64,000 nucleotides of DNA from Advenella kashmirensis WT001 (GTDB lineage: Bacteria; Pseudomonadota; Gammaproteobacteria; Burkholderiales; Burkholderiaceae_B): NCBI RefSeq assembly GCF_000219915.2, contig NC_017964.1, positions 1,736,001 to 1,800,000 of the forward strand. Direction: 5' to 3'. Every line of letters begins with the position of its first letter. The stretch's first letter is position 1. The position numbers and the translations under genes were made by a program. The notes under the pieces were generated by a model. It was given only the letters and a program-made list of their open reading frames with translations. It did no database searches and was not told the DNA's origin. This document shows positions 30,466 to 41,426 of the stretch, piece after piece.

Positions 30466-30783
30466 TCAGGCGTTGACAGTCAGTCCCGGCAAATCGACGG
30501 TAATGCTGGGCGAGCCCAGGGCATTGATGCAGTGGCGCGCCAGCAATTCGCGCTGGTCGGGATGGTTCTGTAAAAAATCGTAACCCATGGCATCGGTCAC
30601 TCCCAGAATCCGGTCTAGCACCAGCACCTTGCCACTGGGGCGCAGCGGTTCGCATTCGAGTTCTTCCCATTTATCAACCAGCCATTGCTGCGATTGCGCC
30701 GCGAGGGCGGAGGTGGGCTCCATATTAAGCTGAACCTGTAGGGACTGGGTTGCGGAAAAAATAAAGTTGACGTCGCAGCGCAT
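30466..30783 (-). CDS. Hypothetical protein of 105 residues downstream of kynA
   Basis: I do not recognise this protein. It begins MRCDVNFIFSATQSLQVQLN and continues with LVDKWEELECEP, SGKVLVLDRILGVTDAMGYD and a C-terminal NALGSPSITVDLPGLTVN. It has no signal peptide or membrane helix and looks like a compact cytoplasmic alpha/beta protein. The ATG at 30783 has a strong GGAGG four bases before it; an in-frame extension upstream to 30969 runs into kynA and is unlikely. It lies 161 bases after kynA on the same strand, so it may be the last gene of the kynurenine unit. Confidence 0.6.
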   Translation of the reverse strand: MRCDVNFIFSATQSLQVQLNMEPTSALAAQSQQWLVDKWEELECEPLRPSGKVLVLDRILGVTDAMGYDFLQNHPDQRELLARHCINALGSPSITVDLPGLTVNA

Positions 30784-30944
30784 GGGACCTCCGGGCGTAA
30801 TGGCAAAAGCGCACAAACTGCACTGTAGAAAAAATGACGAAAAAATACTGTCACGATCATGACAATGTGAGACGATGCTGCATCGTTGGTCGCTTCGGAT
30901 CCGTACGGCCGGACGCGCGACCCAATCCGGGCTGCGGTTGCCGG

Positions 30945-31799
30945 TCACAGATGGGTGCGTAATGTCCATATTTCGGGAAACAGAACAACATCCAGCATTT
31001 TGCGCAGATAGTTTACGCCCGAGGTGCCGCCGGTACCACGCTTAAAGCCGATTATGCGCTCTACAGTCGTCACATGGCGAAAGCGCCACAAGCGGAAGGC
31101 GTCTTCAATATCGGTCAGCTTTTCGCCCAATTGGTACAGGTCCCAGTGCTCATCGGGCTCTCGGTATACCTGTAGCCAGGCCTGCATGACGCCGTCACTG
31201 GCTGTATACGGCTGGGTCCAGTCCCGGTCCAGGTGATCCAGGGGGACTGCAATGCCACGTCGGGCCAGCAACTGCAATGCCTCGTCGTAGAGCGATGGCT
31301 GCTCATAGGCCTGCAATACCTGGGTGTAACGATCCGGATGGTGCTCGTGAGGCTTGAGCATGGCGGCGTTCTTGTTGCCCAGTAAAAACTCGACTTGCCG
31401 ATACTGAAAGCTTTGAAAGCCACTGGAGGCGGCCAGCCACGGTCGCAGTGCCGTATATTCCGGCGGCGTCATTGTGGCCAGCACGTCCCAGGCATGAACC
31501 AACTGCTCCATGATGCGTCCGACCCGTGCCAGCATTTTGAAAGCCGGGTTCAACTGGTCGTTGCGCAGGCTGGCAATAGCCGCATTCAGTTCGTGCAGCA
31601 TCAGCTTGATCCACAGCTCGCTGGTCTGGTGCTGGATAATGAACAGCATTTCATTGTGCTCGGGGGACAGCGGATGCTGTGCGCCCAGCAGTTCATCCAG
31701 ATGCAGGTAATCGCCATAACTCATATCGCGCGAGAAATCCAGTTTGGCATTTTCACTGGCCATTGCGTCTGCAGAGGTGGGTGCTGTCGGTTCTTTCAT
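30945..31799 (-). CDS. kynA: Tryptophan 2,3-dioxygenase
   Basis: Heme enzyme that opens the indole ring of L-tryptophan to N-formylkynurenine. The intact protein has 284 residues from the ATG at 31799, which has AAGGA upstream. The distal His lies in [18 protein letters not shown]. The proximal heme ligand is the His of [13 protein letters not shown] near the C-terminus, followed by the conserved GTGGTSG loop. It is the third gene after kynB and kynU, although 269 bases separate it from kynU, so an extra promoter or processing site is possible. Confidence 0.96.
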   Translation of the reverse strand: MKEPTAPTSADAMASENAKLDFSRDMSYGDYLHLDELLGAQHPLSPEHNEMLFIIQHQTSELWIKLMLHELNAAIASLRNDQLNPAFKMLARVGRIMEQLVHAWDVLATMTPPEYTALRPWLAASSGFQSFQYRQVEFLLGNKNAAMLKPHEHHPDRYTQVLQAYEQPSLYDEALQLLARRGIAVPLDHLDRDWTQPYTASDGVMQAWLQVYREPDEHWDLYQLGEKLTDIEDAFRLWRFRHVTTVERIIGFKRGTGGTSGVNYLRKMLDVVLFPEIWTLRTHL

Positions 31800-32019
31800 G
31801 CTTGGATTCCTTTGAGCCGGCTGGCAAATTAGTCGTGGGGCTGGCCTCGCCCTGGGGGCGTCTGCAACGTTGCGACTATTGGTCAAGAACGATGCAGCGA
31901 CCGATTCAGTTTACTCAACCATCCGGGCGCGCACCCAAAACAATGGTTTGGGCGTATAAATTCCTGGTTGGCACTACAGGGCAGGGCAGGGCGGCGTCAC
32001 TGTTTGTGACGAGATCAAA

Positions 32020-32055
32020 ATTAAGGCAACCGGGATAATTAAGGCAACCGGGATA
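32020..32055. repeat. 18-bp tandem duplication between kynA and kynU
   Basis: ATTAAGGCAACCGGGATA occurs twice back to back (32020-32037 and 32038-32055) just downstream of the kynU stop. A small GTCAC/GTGAC inverted repeat lies at 31996-32010. The duplication looks recent because the copies are identical. Confidence 0.9.
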
Positions 32056-32068
32056 GGTCCCGATAGGC

Positions 32069-33325
32069 TCAGGTGACTGTCTGTTTTGCCGAAAATGTGT
32101 CGGATCGCCAGGCCTCGCCTTGCAGCACCGATTTCAATTGCATTACGGCATCCCACACGTCGGTATAACGCAAGTAAAGCGGCGTGAAGCCGAACCGCAG
32201 TACGCCGGGTTCGCGATAATCGCCAACCACGCCCTGCGCAATCAATGCCTGAATGATTGCGTAGGCACCCTCCGGATGGCTCAGGCTGACCTGGCTGGCC
32301 CGTTTTTCGGGATCGCGTGGCGATACGAGCGACAACCCAAAGCCGGCACATTCTTTTTCGGCCAGTTGAATAAACAGGCTGGTTAATGTTTGCGCCTTTT
32401 TGTAGATTGCAGGCATGCCGCCATAGCCCTGCGCCTTCAGAAAGACATCCAGGCTGCTCTCAAGAACAGACATCGCCAGTATCGAGGGCGTGCCGCAAAG
32501 ATAACTGCGAATACCGGCAGCCGGCTGATAATCTGTCTCGAATGCAAAGGGGGTTGCGTGGCCCATCCAGCCGGTTAGTGGTTGCGTGATTTGATCGACA
32601 TGTTGCGGATGGACCCAGACAAAGGCGGGTGAACCCGGGCCGCCATTGAGAAACTTATACGTGCAACCCACGGCGAAATCAGCCTGGCAACCGCACAAGT
32701 CGACCGGAATGGAGCCGGCAGAGTGACACAGATCCCAAATCACCAGCGCGTTGTGTGCGTGCGCCTGGCTGGTGATCTGCGCCATATCGTAAATTGCGCC
32801 GCTACGATAGTTCACGTGAGTGAGCAACAACACTGCCAGATCATCATTAATGATCGAGTCGATTGCCTCGCCGTCGACCAGTTCCAGCGACATGTCAAAT
32901 TGCGCGCACAGACTTTGGGCAATATAAAGATCAGTGGGGAAGTTGGTTTTTTCGCTAACAATTTTGCGTCGGGCAGGATGACGCTTGCGGGCAATCTGAA
33001 TCGCGCTATAGAGCACCTTGTACAGGTTCAGGGAAGTGGAGTCGCAAACCACAGTTTCGTCTTGCCCTGCGCCGATTAGTGGGGCGATTTTGTTGCCCAG
33101 CCGCATGGGCAGATTGATCCAGTCGGCCTTGTTCCAGCTGGCAATCAGATCATCGCCCCATTCCTGCAGCATGACCTGTTTGGCCCGGATCGGTGCCGCC
33201 AGAGGCATGATTCCCAATGAGTTACCGTCCAGGTAAATCGTGTCCGGCGGCAGGTGAAATTCGCTGCGTAAAGGGCTGAGCGGATCGATAGCGTCAAGAT
33301 TCTCGTAGAAAGCGCGGTTGGTCAT
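32069..33325 (-). CDS. kynU: Kynureninase
   Basis: PLP enzyme that cleaves kynurenine to anthranilate and alanine. The intact protein has 418 residues from the ATG at 33325. The Schiff-base lysine is in CTYKFLNGGPGSPAF and the PLP phosphate region includes CDSTSLNLYK. DGNSLG near the N-terminus and LRFGFTPLYLRYTDVWDAV near the end are family signatures. It lies between kynB (49 bases upstream) and kynA, all on the minus strand, so the operon carries the complete tryptophan-to-anthranilate route. Confidence 0.96.
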   Translation of the reverse strand: MTNRAFYENLDAIDPLSPLRSEFHLPPDTIYLDGNSLGIMPLAAPIRAKQVMLQEWGDDLIASWNKADWINLPMRLGNKIAPLIGAGQDETVVCDSTSLNLYKVLYSAIQIARKRHPARRKIVSEKTNFPTDLYIAQSLCAQFDMSLELVDGEAIDSIINDDLAVLLLTHVNYRSGAIYDMAQITSQAHAHNALVIWDLCHSAGSIPVDLCGCQADFAVGCTYKFLNGGPGSPAFVWVHPQHVDQITQPLTGWMGHATPFAFETDYQPAAGIRSYLCGTPSILAMSVLESSLDVFLKAQGYGGMPAIYKKAQTLTSLFIQLAEKECAGFGLSLVSPRDPEKRASQVSLSHPEGAYAIIQALIAQGVVGDYREPGVLRFGFTPLYLRYTDVWDAVMQLKSVLQGEAWRSDTFSAKQTVT

Positions 33326-33374
33326 TGTTGTTCCAGGTAGATGGCAATCGCAATTATCGTTTCGGTGTCTGCAA

Positions 33375-34007
33375 TTATAGCGATCGCAATATTGCTCTAA
33401 CCGGGCTGGCATCCGCGCTGATCCATTTGAGCGGTAACGCGATCAGTTCATAGTCACCTGCAGGCACGTGGTCCAGCACCAGATTTTCCAGGACGCGCAT
33501 GTCGTATTGGCGTATGCGCTGATGGCTCTCGAGCGATTTGCTAGCGGCTGGATCAATGCTGGGTGTGTCGATGCCAATCAGAACAATGCCATGCTGATGT
33601 AGTAAATCCAGCGTTTCAGGGGCAAAGCTGGCAAAGGTTTCCGACCAGTCGCTGGTGCGCGCCCGCTGGCAACTGCGCACCAGCAGTCGAGGCGGACACC
33701 TCGCCATGGCACCTGCAATATCGTTGGGATAGATCAGGCCGTCGGCGCGCAAGATATGCAGGACGCGGCATGGACCGATAAAGGGTGTGAGTGACAAATG
33801 ACCTGCGGCACGGCCATCACTGTCGTAATGCAGGGGCGCATCGGCATGGGTGCCTACATGCGGGCTGAGCGTAATTTCACTGACATTGACAGGGCATTCG
33901 GCCGACTGGGTCCAGCTCCATTTTTGAGTGTACGGCGTGTCTCCCGGAAAGACGGGTGACTGCGTATCCACGGCTGCGGAAATATCCCATAGTTGTTTGT
34001 TGCTCAT
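33375..34007 (-). CDS. kynB: Kynurenine formamidase (arylformamidase)
   Basis: Metal-dependent amidohydrolase that turns N-formylkynurenine into kynurenine. The 210-residue protein carries the cyclase-family metal motif HVGTHADAP near residue 50, and GIDTPSIDPA further on. It matches the bacterial KynB length of about 210. It is the first gene of kynB-kynU-kynA. A TATACT lies in the gap to radC and could be the -10 of the operon, but no good -35 is seen. This metal-dependent type is unrelated to the animal serine-type formamidase. Confidence 0.94.
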   Translation of the reverse strand: MSNKQLWDISAAVDTQSPVFPGDTPYTQKWSWTQSAECPVNVSEITLSPHVGTHADAPLHYDSDGRAAGHLSLTPFIGPCRVLHILRADGLIYPNDIAGAMARCPPRLLVRSCQRARTSDWSETFASFAPETLDLLHQHGIVLIGIDTPSIDPAASKSLESHQRIRQYDMRVLENLVLDHVPAGDYELIALPLKWISADASPVRAILRSL

Positions 34008-34098
34008 GATGTGGGGCCTGCTGGGTCAACTAAGAAGGCGATGTGCTGCAAGAGCCAGAACGCACTGGCCTGATAGGCAGTATAGCAGTTGTCATTGT

Positions 34099-34822
34099 TT
34101 ACAGCTTGCCCAGTTCTGCCAGCGATATGGCCGTTGCACCGGCCACGATGATATGGTCCACCAGGCGGATGTCCAGCAGCGCCAGGCCGCGTCGCAATTG
34201 CTGCGTAAGCTGGATATCGGCCAGGCTGGGCTGCGCCAGCCCCGAAGGATGATTGTGTGCCAGAATCACGCCCCAGGCATTGTGACGCAGCGCGGTGGCG
34301 GCAATTTCGCGAGGATAGACTGCCGTCTGGTTCAGCGTACCGCGCGAGGCCTCTTCGTGATGAATCAGCTGGTGGCGCGTATTGACCAGCAGCAACAGGC
34401 ATTTTTCCACGACTTCGTGTGATAGCAGGCTGATGCAGAAATCGCGCACCACTGCAGGACGGTTCAATTCCGTATGAAATTGCAAGGTATCCTGCATATG
34501 GCGTCGGGCAAACTCGACTGCGGCCAGAAACGAGCAGATTTTAGCGTCGCCCAGCCTTTTATTTTTCTCAGGGATTCATAGTTGCTTAGCAGCAGATTGC
34601 GCGGGCCGCCGACCTGATCCAGCACATATTGGGAAAATTGCATGATATTCATCTGTGCCGAGCCGGTACGCAGCAAAATGGCCAGCAACTCGGCATTCGA
34701 TAGCGCGGCGGCGCCAGGGCCAGTAGTTTTTCGCGTGGTCGCAGCGCACCGTCAGGCATTGGGGCTGCACCGCTGGCGGTGTCCTTGGCAGAATCAGGGT
34801 AAATGGCGGTGTACGTGTTCAT
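34099..34822 (-). CDS. radC: RadC-family JAB-domain protein, frame broken twice
   Basis: RadC-type protein with an N-terminal helix-hairpin-helix part (SNAELLAILLRTG and LRKIKGLGDAKIC) and a C-terminal JAB/MPN metallo-domain with LAHNHPSGLAQPS, the zinc-binding histidines. Its precise role is unsettled; the old link to DNA repair in E. coli was withdrawn. The start is MNTYTAIYPD at 34822. Breaks lie near 34711 and 34554; one base added at each gives 241 residues, the normal length. It is divergent from slpA. Confidence 0.9.
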
Positions 34823-34891
34823 TGTCAGTTAAAATGAGGTTTTACAGAAAACGCACTACGGTGACAGATTTTGACCGCGAATTCCCAGTCC

Positions 34892-35345
34892 ATGAATCCA
34901 ATTGTCCATGCCCAATCTTACCTGACCCTGCACTATCGCATTACGCTGATGTCCGGGCCAGGTGCCGATTCGGTTTTTATTGACACCTTTACCGGCAAGC
35001 CAGGCACGCTGCAATTGAGCACGGGACAATGGTCTCCCTCCATGGAGCGCCGCTAATCGGGCATGCCGAAGGTGAATCGTTCAGTTACGAGCTGCCTGCG
35101 CAGCACGCGTACGGCGAACGCAACCCGGAACTGTTGCAGCGCGTTACCCGTCAGATGCTGGATCGCGACGCGGGCCCCGATGCGCAGTTCGAGCCTGGCG
35201 ATATGGTTGAATTTACGGCGCCAAACGGTGGGCGTTATTCCGGTATTTTCCGCAAGTGGGATAACGATACGGCACTTTTTGATTTCAATCATCCACTGGC
35301 AGGCGTCGATTTGCGTATTGATGTCAAACTGCTTGGAGTTCTGTA

Positions 35346-35346
<1 letters not shown>
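34892..35346 (+). CDS. slpA: FKBP-type peptidyl-prolyl isomerase SlpA, frame broken once
   Basis: Small FKBP isomerase with an inserted-in-flap chaperone domain. The N-terminal half is [19 protein letters not shown], and the second half has [16 protein letters not shown]. The frame shifts near 35053 between SMERR and [10 protein letters not shown]; one added base gives 151 residues, typical of SlpA. It overlaps ispH by one base (TAATG), an arrangement of slpA and ispH found in many proteobacteria. The ATG at 34892 was chosen by family length; an upstream TTG at 34871 is possible. Confidence 0.88.
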
Positions 35347-36298
<952 letters not shown>

Positions 36299-36299
<1 letters not shown>

Positions 36300-36949
36300 T
36301 GCAGATGAAGCTATATGGGTATTTCAGAAGTTCGGCGGCCTACCGGGTCAGAATTGCGCTGAATGTCAAACAGCTGGGATACGAGTCAGTGCCTGTGCAC
36401 CTTATTCGTGACGGTGGCCAGCAACTGGCGCAGACCTACCGCGAGCTCAATCCAACTGCACTGGTGCCCACCTTTATCGACCAGAATGTGAGCATTGGCC
36501 AATCCATTGCCATCATGGAATATCTAGAGGAGGCATATCCGCAGGTGCCCATTCTGCCTGAAACGCAGGCCGGCAGGGCGCGTGTGCGTTCACTGGCGCA
36601 GTTTATTGCATGTGACATTCATCCGTTGAATAATCTGCGGGTGCTCAAGTACCTTAAACGCGAGCTGGGCGTTACCGAAGAAGTCAAAAACGAGTGGTAT
36701 CTGCACTGGATCCGTCAGGGGTTTGATTCGCTCGAAAAAATGCTGGCCTCTTCAACCGATACCGGGGTTTACTGTCATGGCGATACGCCGACCATGGCCG
36801 ATTTCTGCCTGGTGCCGCAAGTGGCCAATGCTCGCCGTTTTAACCTGGATATGAATCCGTATCCTACGATAGTCCGCATCGATGCTGCCTGCAACAAGGA
36901 AGAAGCGTTTATCAATGCAGCGCCCGACAATCAGTCCGACGCGGAATAG
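36299..36949 (+). CDS. maiA: Maleylacetoacetate isomerase (zeta-class GST)
   Basis: Glutathione-dependent isomerase that converts maleylacetoacetate or maleylpyruvate to the fumaryl form in aromatic degradation. The thioredoxin-fold N-terminus has the zeta-class motif SSAAYRVRIALN, whose serine activates glutathione, and the C-terminal helical domain has the conserved GDTPTMADFCLVPQ. The protein is intact with 216 residues. The ATG at 36299 overlaps the ispH stop; a second ATG two codons later is possible. The end overlaps the convergent maf gene by 19 bases. No other ring-degradation gene lies nearby. Confidence 0.9.
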
Positions 36950-37533
36950 GCGCGCCCCAGCAGCCGGCACGTTTCAAATAGCGGCAGTCCCATGACGCCG
37001 CTATAGCTGCCGCTGATTGATGCCACAAAGGCGGAGGCCAGGCCCTGTATGCCATACGCGCCGGCCTTGCCGATACCCTCGCCCGAGCGTACATACCAGT
37101 CGATCTCGTCTGCGGTGAGAGGTTTAATTACCACATCTGTAATAGAGACGTCTTCATACAGGCGCTCACGCCAGGCCAGCACGATGGCCGTGTGCACCTG
37201 ATGCGTCTGCCCGGAAAGTGCCAATAACGCCTCGCGCACGTCATTTTCTGTATGAGCTTTCCCCAGAATCTGCGAGTCCATCATCACGGTTGTATCGGCT
37301 GTGAGGATCGGACGGACCGGCAAGCCGCTGGCACGCAGATGCGCCACTGCGCGCTCAGCCTTTTCACGGGCGGTGCGCTTCACATAGCTGGCAGGATGCT
37401 CGCCGGGCAACAATGGTTCGTCCTCGCCGGGTGGCGCCGGCACTTGCAGAACATTGTGTGTGATGCCCATTTGGGTGAGCAATTGGTGCCGACGCGGACT
37501 GGCTGAGGCCAGGAAAATGGGTTGTGTTTGCAC
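36931..37533 (-). CDS. maf: Maf/YhdE-type nucleotide pyrophosphatase
   Basis: House-cleaning enzyme of 200 residues that hydrolyses nucleoside triphosphates to monophosphates. ASASPRRHQLL near the N-terminus, ILTADTTVM near residue 80 and GIQGLASAFVASISGSYSGV are the Maf signature. The SPRR form and IQGL resemble YhdE, which acts on dTTP and UTP, rather than YceF, which prefers m7GTP; this is inference. It is the last gene of a leftward series rsfS, rlmH, maf and overlaps the end of maiA. Confidence 0.88.
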   Translation of the reverse strand: MQTQPIFLASASPRRHQLLTQMGITHNVLQVPAPPGEDEPLLPGEHPASYVKRTAREKAERAVAHLRASGLPVRPILTADTTVMMDSQILGKAHTENDVREALLALSGQTHQVHTAIVLAWRERLYEDVSITDVVIKPLTADEIDWYVRSGEGIGKAGAYGIQGLASAFVASISGSYSGVMGLPLFETCRLLGRAYSASD

Positions 37534-37628
37534 CTTCGTCAGCAGGGATCCTGCCGGGGCGGGGCAGCGTCCGATACGGTGTTGTTCAATGCAGTCATGA
37601 TTAAGGCGTTGTGCCGGTACCAGCGTGT

Positions 37629-38099
37629 TCAGGCACGATGATAGGGGTGGTTGCTTAGAATGGCCCAGGCGCGGTACAGCTGTTCAGCCAGTACGATGCG
37701 CACCATCGGGTGTGGCAATGTCAGCGACGACAGGCGGATCAGGCTGGCGCAGCGCTTTTTGAGGTCTGCATCCAGTCCGTCCGGGCCGCCGATCAGAAAG
37801 GTGACGTCCTGGCTATTGCCGCGCCAGCCTTCCAGTTGCCGCGACAGGTCCATGGTGGTCAGATCACGTCCATGTTCGTCCAGTGCAATGACCAGACTGT
37901 CGGCAGCGAGCACCGCCTGAATGCGACGGCCTTCGGCTTCCATCATCTGCTGCGGGGTTTTTCCGGACGTTCTGGGTTCGGGCTTGATTTCACGCAGCTC
38001 TATTGTGCAATCGGCAGGCATCCGCTTGACATAGTCTTTCCATGCGGTAGTGACCCAGTCGGGCATTTTGTTGCCGACAGCGATGACAATGAGCTTCAT
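37629..38099 (-). CDS. rlmH: 23S rRNA pseudouridine-1915 N3-methyltransferase
   Basis: SPOUT-class methyltransferase that acts on pseudouridine 1915 in helix 69 of 23S rRNA on the assembled ribosome. The 156-residue protein has the SAM-binding knot segments LIGGPDGL and [20 protein letters not shown], and ends in the conserved HPYHRA. The frame is intact. It lies 8 bases after rsfS on the same strand, the common rsfS-rlmH pair. Confidence 0.97.
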   Translation of the reverse strand: MKLIVIAVGNKMPDWVTTAWKDYVKRMPADCTIELREIKPEPRTSGKTPQQMMEAEGRRIQAVLAADSLVIALDEHGRDLTTMDLSRQLEGWRGNSQDVTFLIGGPDGLDADLKKRCASLIRLSSLTLPHPMVRIVLAEQLYRAWAILSNHPYHRA

Positions 38100-38107
38100 G
38101 GGACGCT

Positions 38108-38515
38108 TTATTCTTCCATGTTGTCGTCATCGTCTTCGGCAAAACCCTGCACGGCAGGACCCTTGGATTGCTCCAGTAGCCGGACGCGAACCGGTTTGTC
38201 GCCCCATACCGCTTCCAGATTGTAGTATTGGCGAATCGCCGGTTGCATGCAATGGATGACAATATCGCCGATATCAACCAGCACCCATTCACCGGATTCC
38301 TGTCCTTCGAGCGCGATAATGGGTATTTTGTGCGCTCGGGCTGCATTGACGACGCTGCTTGCCAGGGCGCGCGTCTGGCGGTTGGAAGTACCGCTGGCGA
38401 TAACGACCCGGTCAAACAGACTGGTCAGATGACTGGTGTTGAACACCCGGATATCCTGGGCTTTGACGTCCTCCAGCGCATTGATGACCAGACGTTGCAG
38501 TTTTTGTATATTCAT
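38108..38515 (-). CDS. rsfS: Ribosome silencing factor RsfS
   Basis: Protein of 135 residues that binds ribosomal protein L14 and blocks joining of ribosomal subunits in starved cells. Typical features are [19 protein letters not shown] and the [16 protein letters not shown] segment. The C-terminus is strongly acidic (EDDDDNMEE). It lies between nadD and rlmH, all on the minus strand. Confidence 0.96.
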   Translation of the reverse strand: MNIQKLQRLVINALEDVKAQDIRVFNTSHLTSLFDRVVIASGTSNRQTRALASSVVNAARAHKIPIIALEGQESGEWVLVDIGDIVIHCMQPAIRQYYNLEAVWGDKPVRVRLLEQSKGPAVQGFAEDDDDNMEE

Positions 38516-38565
38516 AGGTAATAAGGTTTTCCGGTTTTCGGGGTAAGGGGCAGCAAGACAATCTG

Positions 38566-39153
38566 CTATCGGTAAAGTCCGTGAGTATTAATGTAATCCA
38601 GAACGGGCGCGGGAACAAACGCCGAGGCATCCTGCCCTTGCTGAATGCGGGAGCGGATCTCGGTGGAGGACACATCCATGGCCTTGAAGGGAAGGGTGAT
38701 CAGGCCTTTGCCATCCCGTCGCAACAAGGCGTCCAGTTCCTGCGGGATATGCAAGGGATAACCGGTGCGCCAGGCTACGGTTAGCGTAACGTAGTCTGTA
38801 ATTTCCTGCCAGTTCTGCCAGGTGCAGAAATTGTTGAGCTGATCGGTGCCCAAGAGCCAGTAGTACTTTGCATTACGCGGCAGATTGCGCAAGGTGTCGA
38901 TGGTGTAGGTTGCCCCTTCCCGATTGATTTCTATATCGTTGATCACAATGCCGGGTTCATCGGCGATTGCCAGCGCCAGCATTTCCAGGCGCTGGGCACC
39001 GCTGATTCGCAGCGGCTGCTTCTGCCAGGGGTTGCCGGCAGGAATCAGTTGCACCTCGTCCAGGTTGAGCGCATGCAATGCCGTCCTGGCCATGGCCAGG
39101 TGAGCCAGATGGACTGGATTGAAGCTGCCGCCCAGGAGTCCGATTTTTTTCAT
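38566..39153 (-). CDS. nadD: Nicotinate-nucleotide adenylyltransferase
   Basis: Enzyme joining nicotinate mononucleotide and ATP to make deamido-NAD, essential in NAD synthesis. The nucleotidyltransferase motif GGSFNPVHLAHLAMA is at the N-terminus and SSTEIRSRI near the end. The frame is intact at 195 residues. Its ATG overlaps the purD stop (ATGA), showing translational coupling. Downstream genes are rsfS and rlmH. Confidence 0.96.
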   Translation of the reverse strand: MKKIGLLGGSFNPVHLAHLAMARTALHALNLDEVQLIPAGNPWQKQPLRISGAQRLEMLALAIADEPGIVINDIEINREGATYTIDTLRNLPRNAKYYWLLGTDQLNNFCTWQNWQEITDYVTLTVAWRTGYPLHIPQELDALLRRDGKGLITLPFKAMDVSSTEIRSRIQQGQDASAFVPAPVLDYINTHGLYR

Positions 39154-40432
39154 GCCGGCTTCAGGGCGCGCCAGCCGATATCCTTGCGGTACTGGCTGCC
39201 GTCAAAGCGGATCTGCTCAAGGGTTGCATAGGCAATGTCGCGGGCAGCAGCAGGCGTATCGCCCAGCGCTGTCACACATAACACCCGGCCCCCCGAGGTT
39301 TGCAACACCCCCTCCTGCAGGTGGGTGCCGGCATGGAAGGTCACGCAGTCGGCGCTGGCGCCGGGAATATTGGTGATGGCATCGCCCGTACGGGGTGTGC
39401 CAGGGTAATTGTGTGAGGCCATGACCACGCCCAGGGCGGTGCGCGGGTCCCAGTCAATCTGCGCCTGGTCCAGCGTGCCGGCAATGGCGTGTTCCACGAC
39501 CTCGGAAAAGTCGTTACGGATGCGCATCATGATGGGCTGGGTTTCCGGGTCACCCATGCGGCAGTTGAACTCCAGCACCTTGATCGGGCGGGTCGCGTCC
39601 GGGCCGTCACCGATCATTACGCCGGCATACAGAAAGCCGGTATATTCAATCCCGTCGCTGGCCATGCCCTTGATGGTCGGCCAGATGACTTCGTCCATGA
39701 TGCGCTGATGCAGTACTTCGCTGACGATGGGAGCCGGGGAGTAGGCACCCATGCCGCCGGTGTTCGGACCCTTGTCGCCATCAAGCTGGCGCTTGTGGTC
39801 CTGACTGCTGGCCATGGGCAGCACATGCGTGCCGTCGCACATGACGATAAAACTGGCTTCTTCGCCTTCCAGGCAGGCTTCGATTACCACGCGAGCGCCG
39901 GCGCTGCCCAGAGAGCCGTCGCCCAGCATACTGTCGATGGCGGCATGCGCTTCGTCTTCAGTTTGCGCCACAACCACGCCTTTGCCGGCAGCCAGTCCAT
40001 CGGCCTTGACCACAATGGGCGCGCCTTGCTCACGCACATACTGATGCGCGGCTTGCGGATCGGTAAAGGTCGCATAGGCAGCCGTGGGGATATGATGTCG
40101 CAGCATGAACGCTTTGGCAAAGTCCTTGGAACTTTCCAGTTGCGCGGCAGCCTGGGTCGGGCCGAAAACGGCCAGGCCCTTGCTGCGAAACAGGTCTACT
40201 GCACCGGCAGCCAGGGCGCTTCCGGACCGACTACTGTAAGTGCGATCTGTTCATCCAGCGCAAATTGCGCCAGTTGCTGCAGATCGGAGATCGGCAGGCT
40301 GGTGAGGGCCGGATCGGTGGCAGTGCCGCCGTTACCTGGGGCGACAAATACAGTTGAAATACGTGGCGACTGCGCAAGACGCCAGGCGATGGCGTGTTCG
40401 CGTCCACCGTTACCAATTACAAGTGCCTTCAT
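39150..40432 (-). CDS. purD: Phosphoribosylamine-glycine ligase, frame broken once
   Basis: ATP-grasp enzyme for the second step of purine synthesis. The N-terminal MKALVIGNGGREHAIAWRLA is diagnostic. The ATP-grasp core includes VVKADGLAAGKGVVVA, the SSQDHKR segment, NTGGMGAYSPAP and LEFNCRMGDPETQP. The frame shifts near 40214 in GPEAPLAAG; one added base gives 427 residues. As purD is needed for growth without purines, a true break would make a purine auxotroph; a sequence error is more likely. It lies 8 bases after yebC and overlaps nadD. Confidence 0.94.
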
Positions 40433-40440
40433 GGGGTATC

Positions 40441-41177
40441 TTATCCTTCTTCGGTTTCATTGAAGACAGCGGTGGTGTACACCTCCTGCACGTCATCCAG
40501 GCTTTCGAGCTGATCAAGAATTTTCTGCATTTTTTTTGCGTCCTCGCCGGTCAGCTCCGTTTCGTTCAGCGGCTTCATGATGACGCCTTCCATTTCCGGT
40601 TTCAGGCCGGCCTTTTCAAAGGCGGCGCGCACATCGGAAAACAGGGGGGGCTCGCACAACACCTCGATCAATCCTTCCTCGTCGGTCACCACGTCTTCGG
40701 CGCCGGCTTCCAGCGCCACTTCAATGATCTGGTCTTCGGAATAGTCGGGGCTGAAAATAAACTGGCCGCAATGCTTGAACATAAAGGCCACCGAGCCGTC
40801 CTGACCCAGGTTGCCGCCATGCTTGGTAAGCGCATGGCGCACATCGGACACCGTGCGGGTCCGGTTATCCGTCATGCAGTCGACGATAACGGCAGCGCCG
40901 CTGATGCCATAACCTTCATAACGGATGGATTCATAGTTTTCGCCATCGGCCCCGCCAGCGCCGCGTGTAATGGCGCGCTGGATGTTGTCTTTTGGCATAT
41001 TGGCAGCCGTGGCTTTGTCCCAGGCCAGGCGCAAGGCCGGGTTGGTATCCGGATCGGGCCGCCGGCACGCGCAGCGACCGTGATCTCACGAATGATTTTT
41101 GTCCAGATTTTTCCACGCTTGGCATCCTGGCGACCTTTGCGGTGCTGGATATTTGCCCATTTACTGTGACCTGCCAT
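40441..41177 (-). CDS. yebC: YebC/PmpR-family protein, frame broken once
   Basis: Member of the YebC (TACO1) family, known as transcription regulators and, in more recent work, as factors easing ribosome stalling at proline stretches. The start [15 protein letters not shown] at 41177 is diagnostic, as are [12 protein letters not shown] and [14 protein letters not shown]. The frame shifts near 41056 in [11 protein letters not shown]; one added base gives 245 residues, the usual length. It is the first gene of a leftward series with purD and nadD. Confidence 0.93.
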
Positions 41178-41426
41178 GGTTTGATTAACTCTTGAAGTAG
41201 CAAAATAAAGAATTTTACCCTGAACAGTCATAAACTTTTATAGAATACGGCTTGTTTACGTCGTTTTACCGACATTCGGGCGGGATGGCTGCCCCGGGCA
41301 GCGTCGCGATTGGTCCGGGCTTCATCGTATATGCTACATCGCAGCGCCGGCAGGGGATAGTGCAACGCGCACGGAACCGGGCTCGGAAAGCGTCATCAGC
41401 ACGTTAATCGATACAAAGGGAAATTC

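Noticed and set aside
39489..40463. A 324-codon open frame on the plus strand opposite purD
   Set aside because: It lies wholly antisense to purD, whose protein is highly conserved; the long frame results from base composition. No ribosome binding site or domain is seen.
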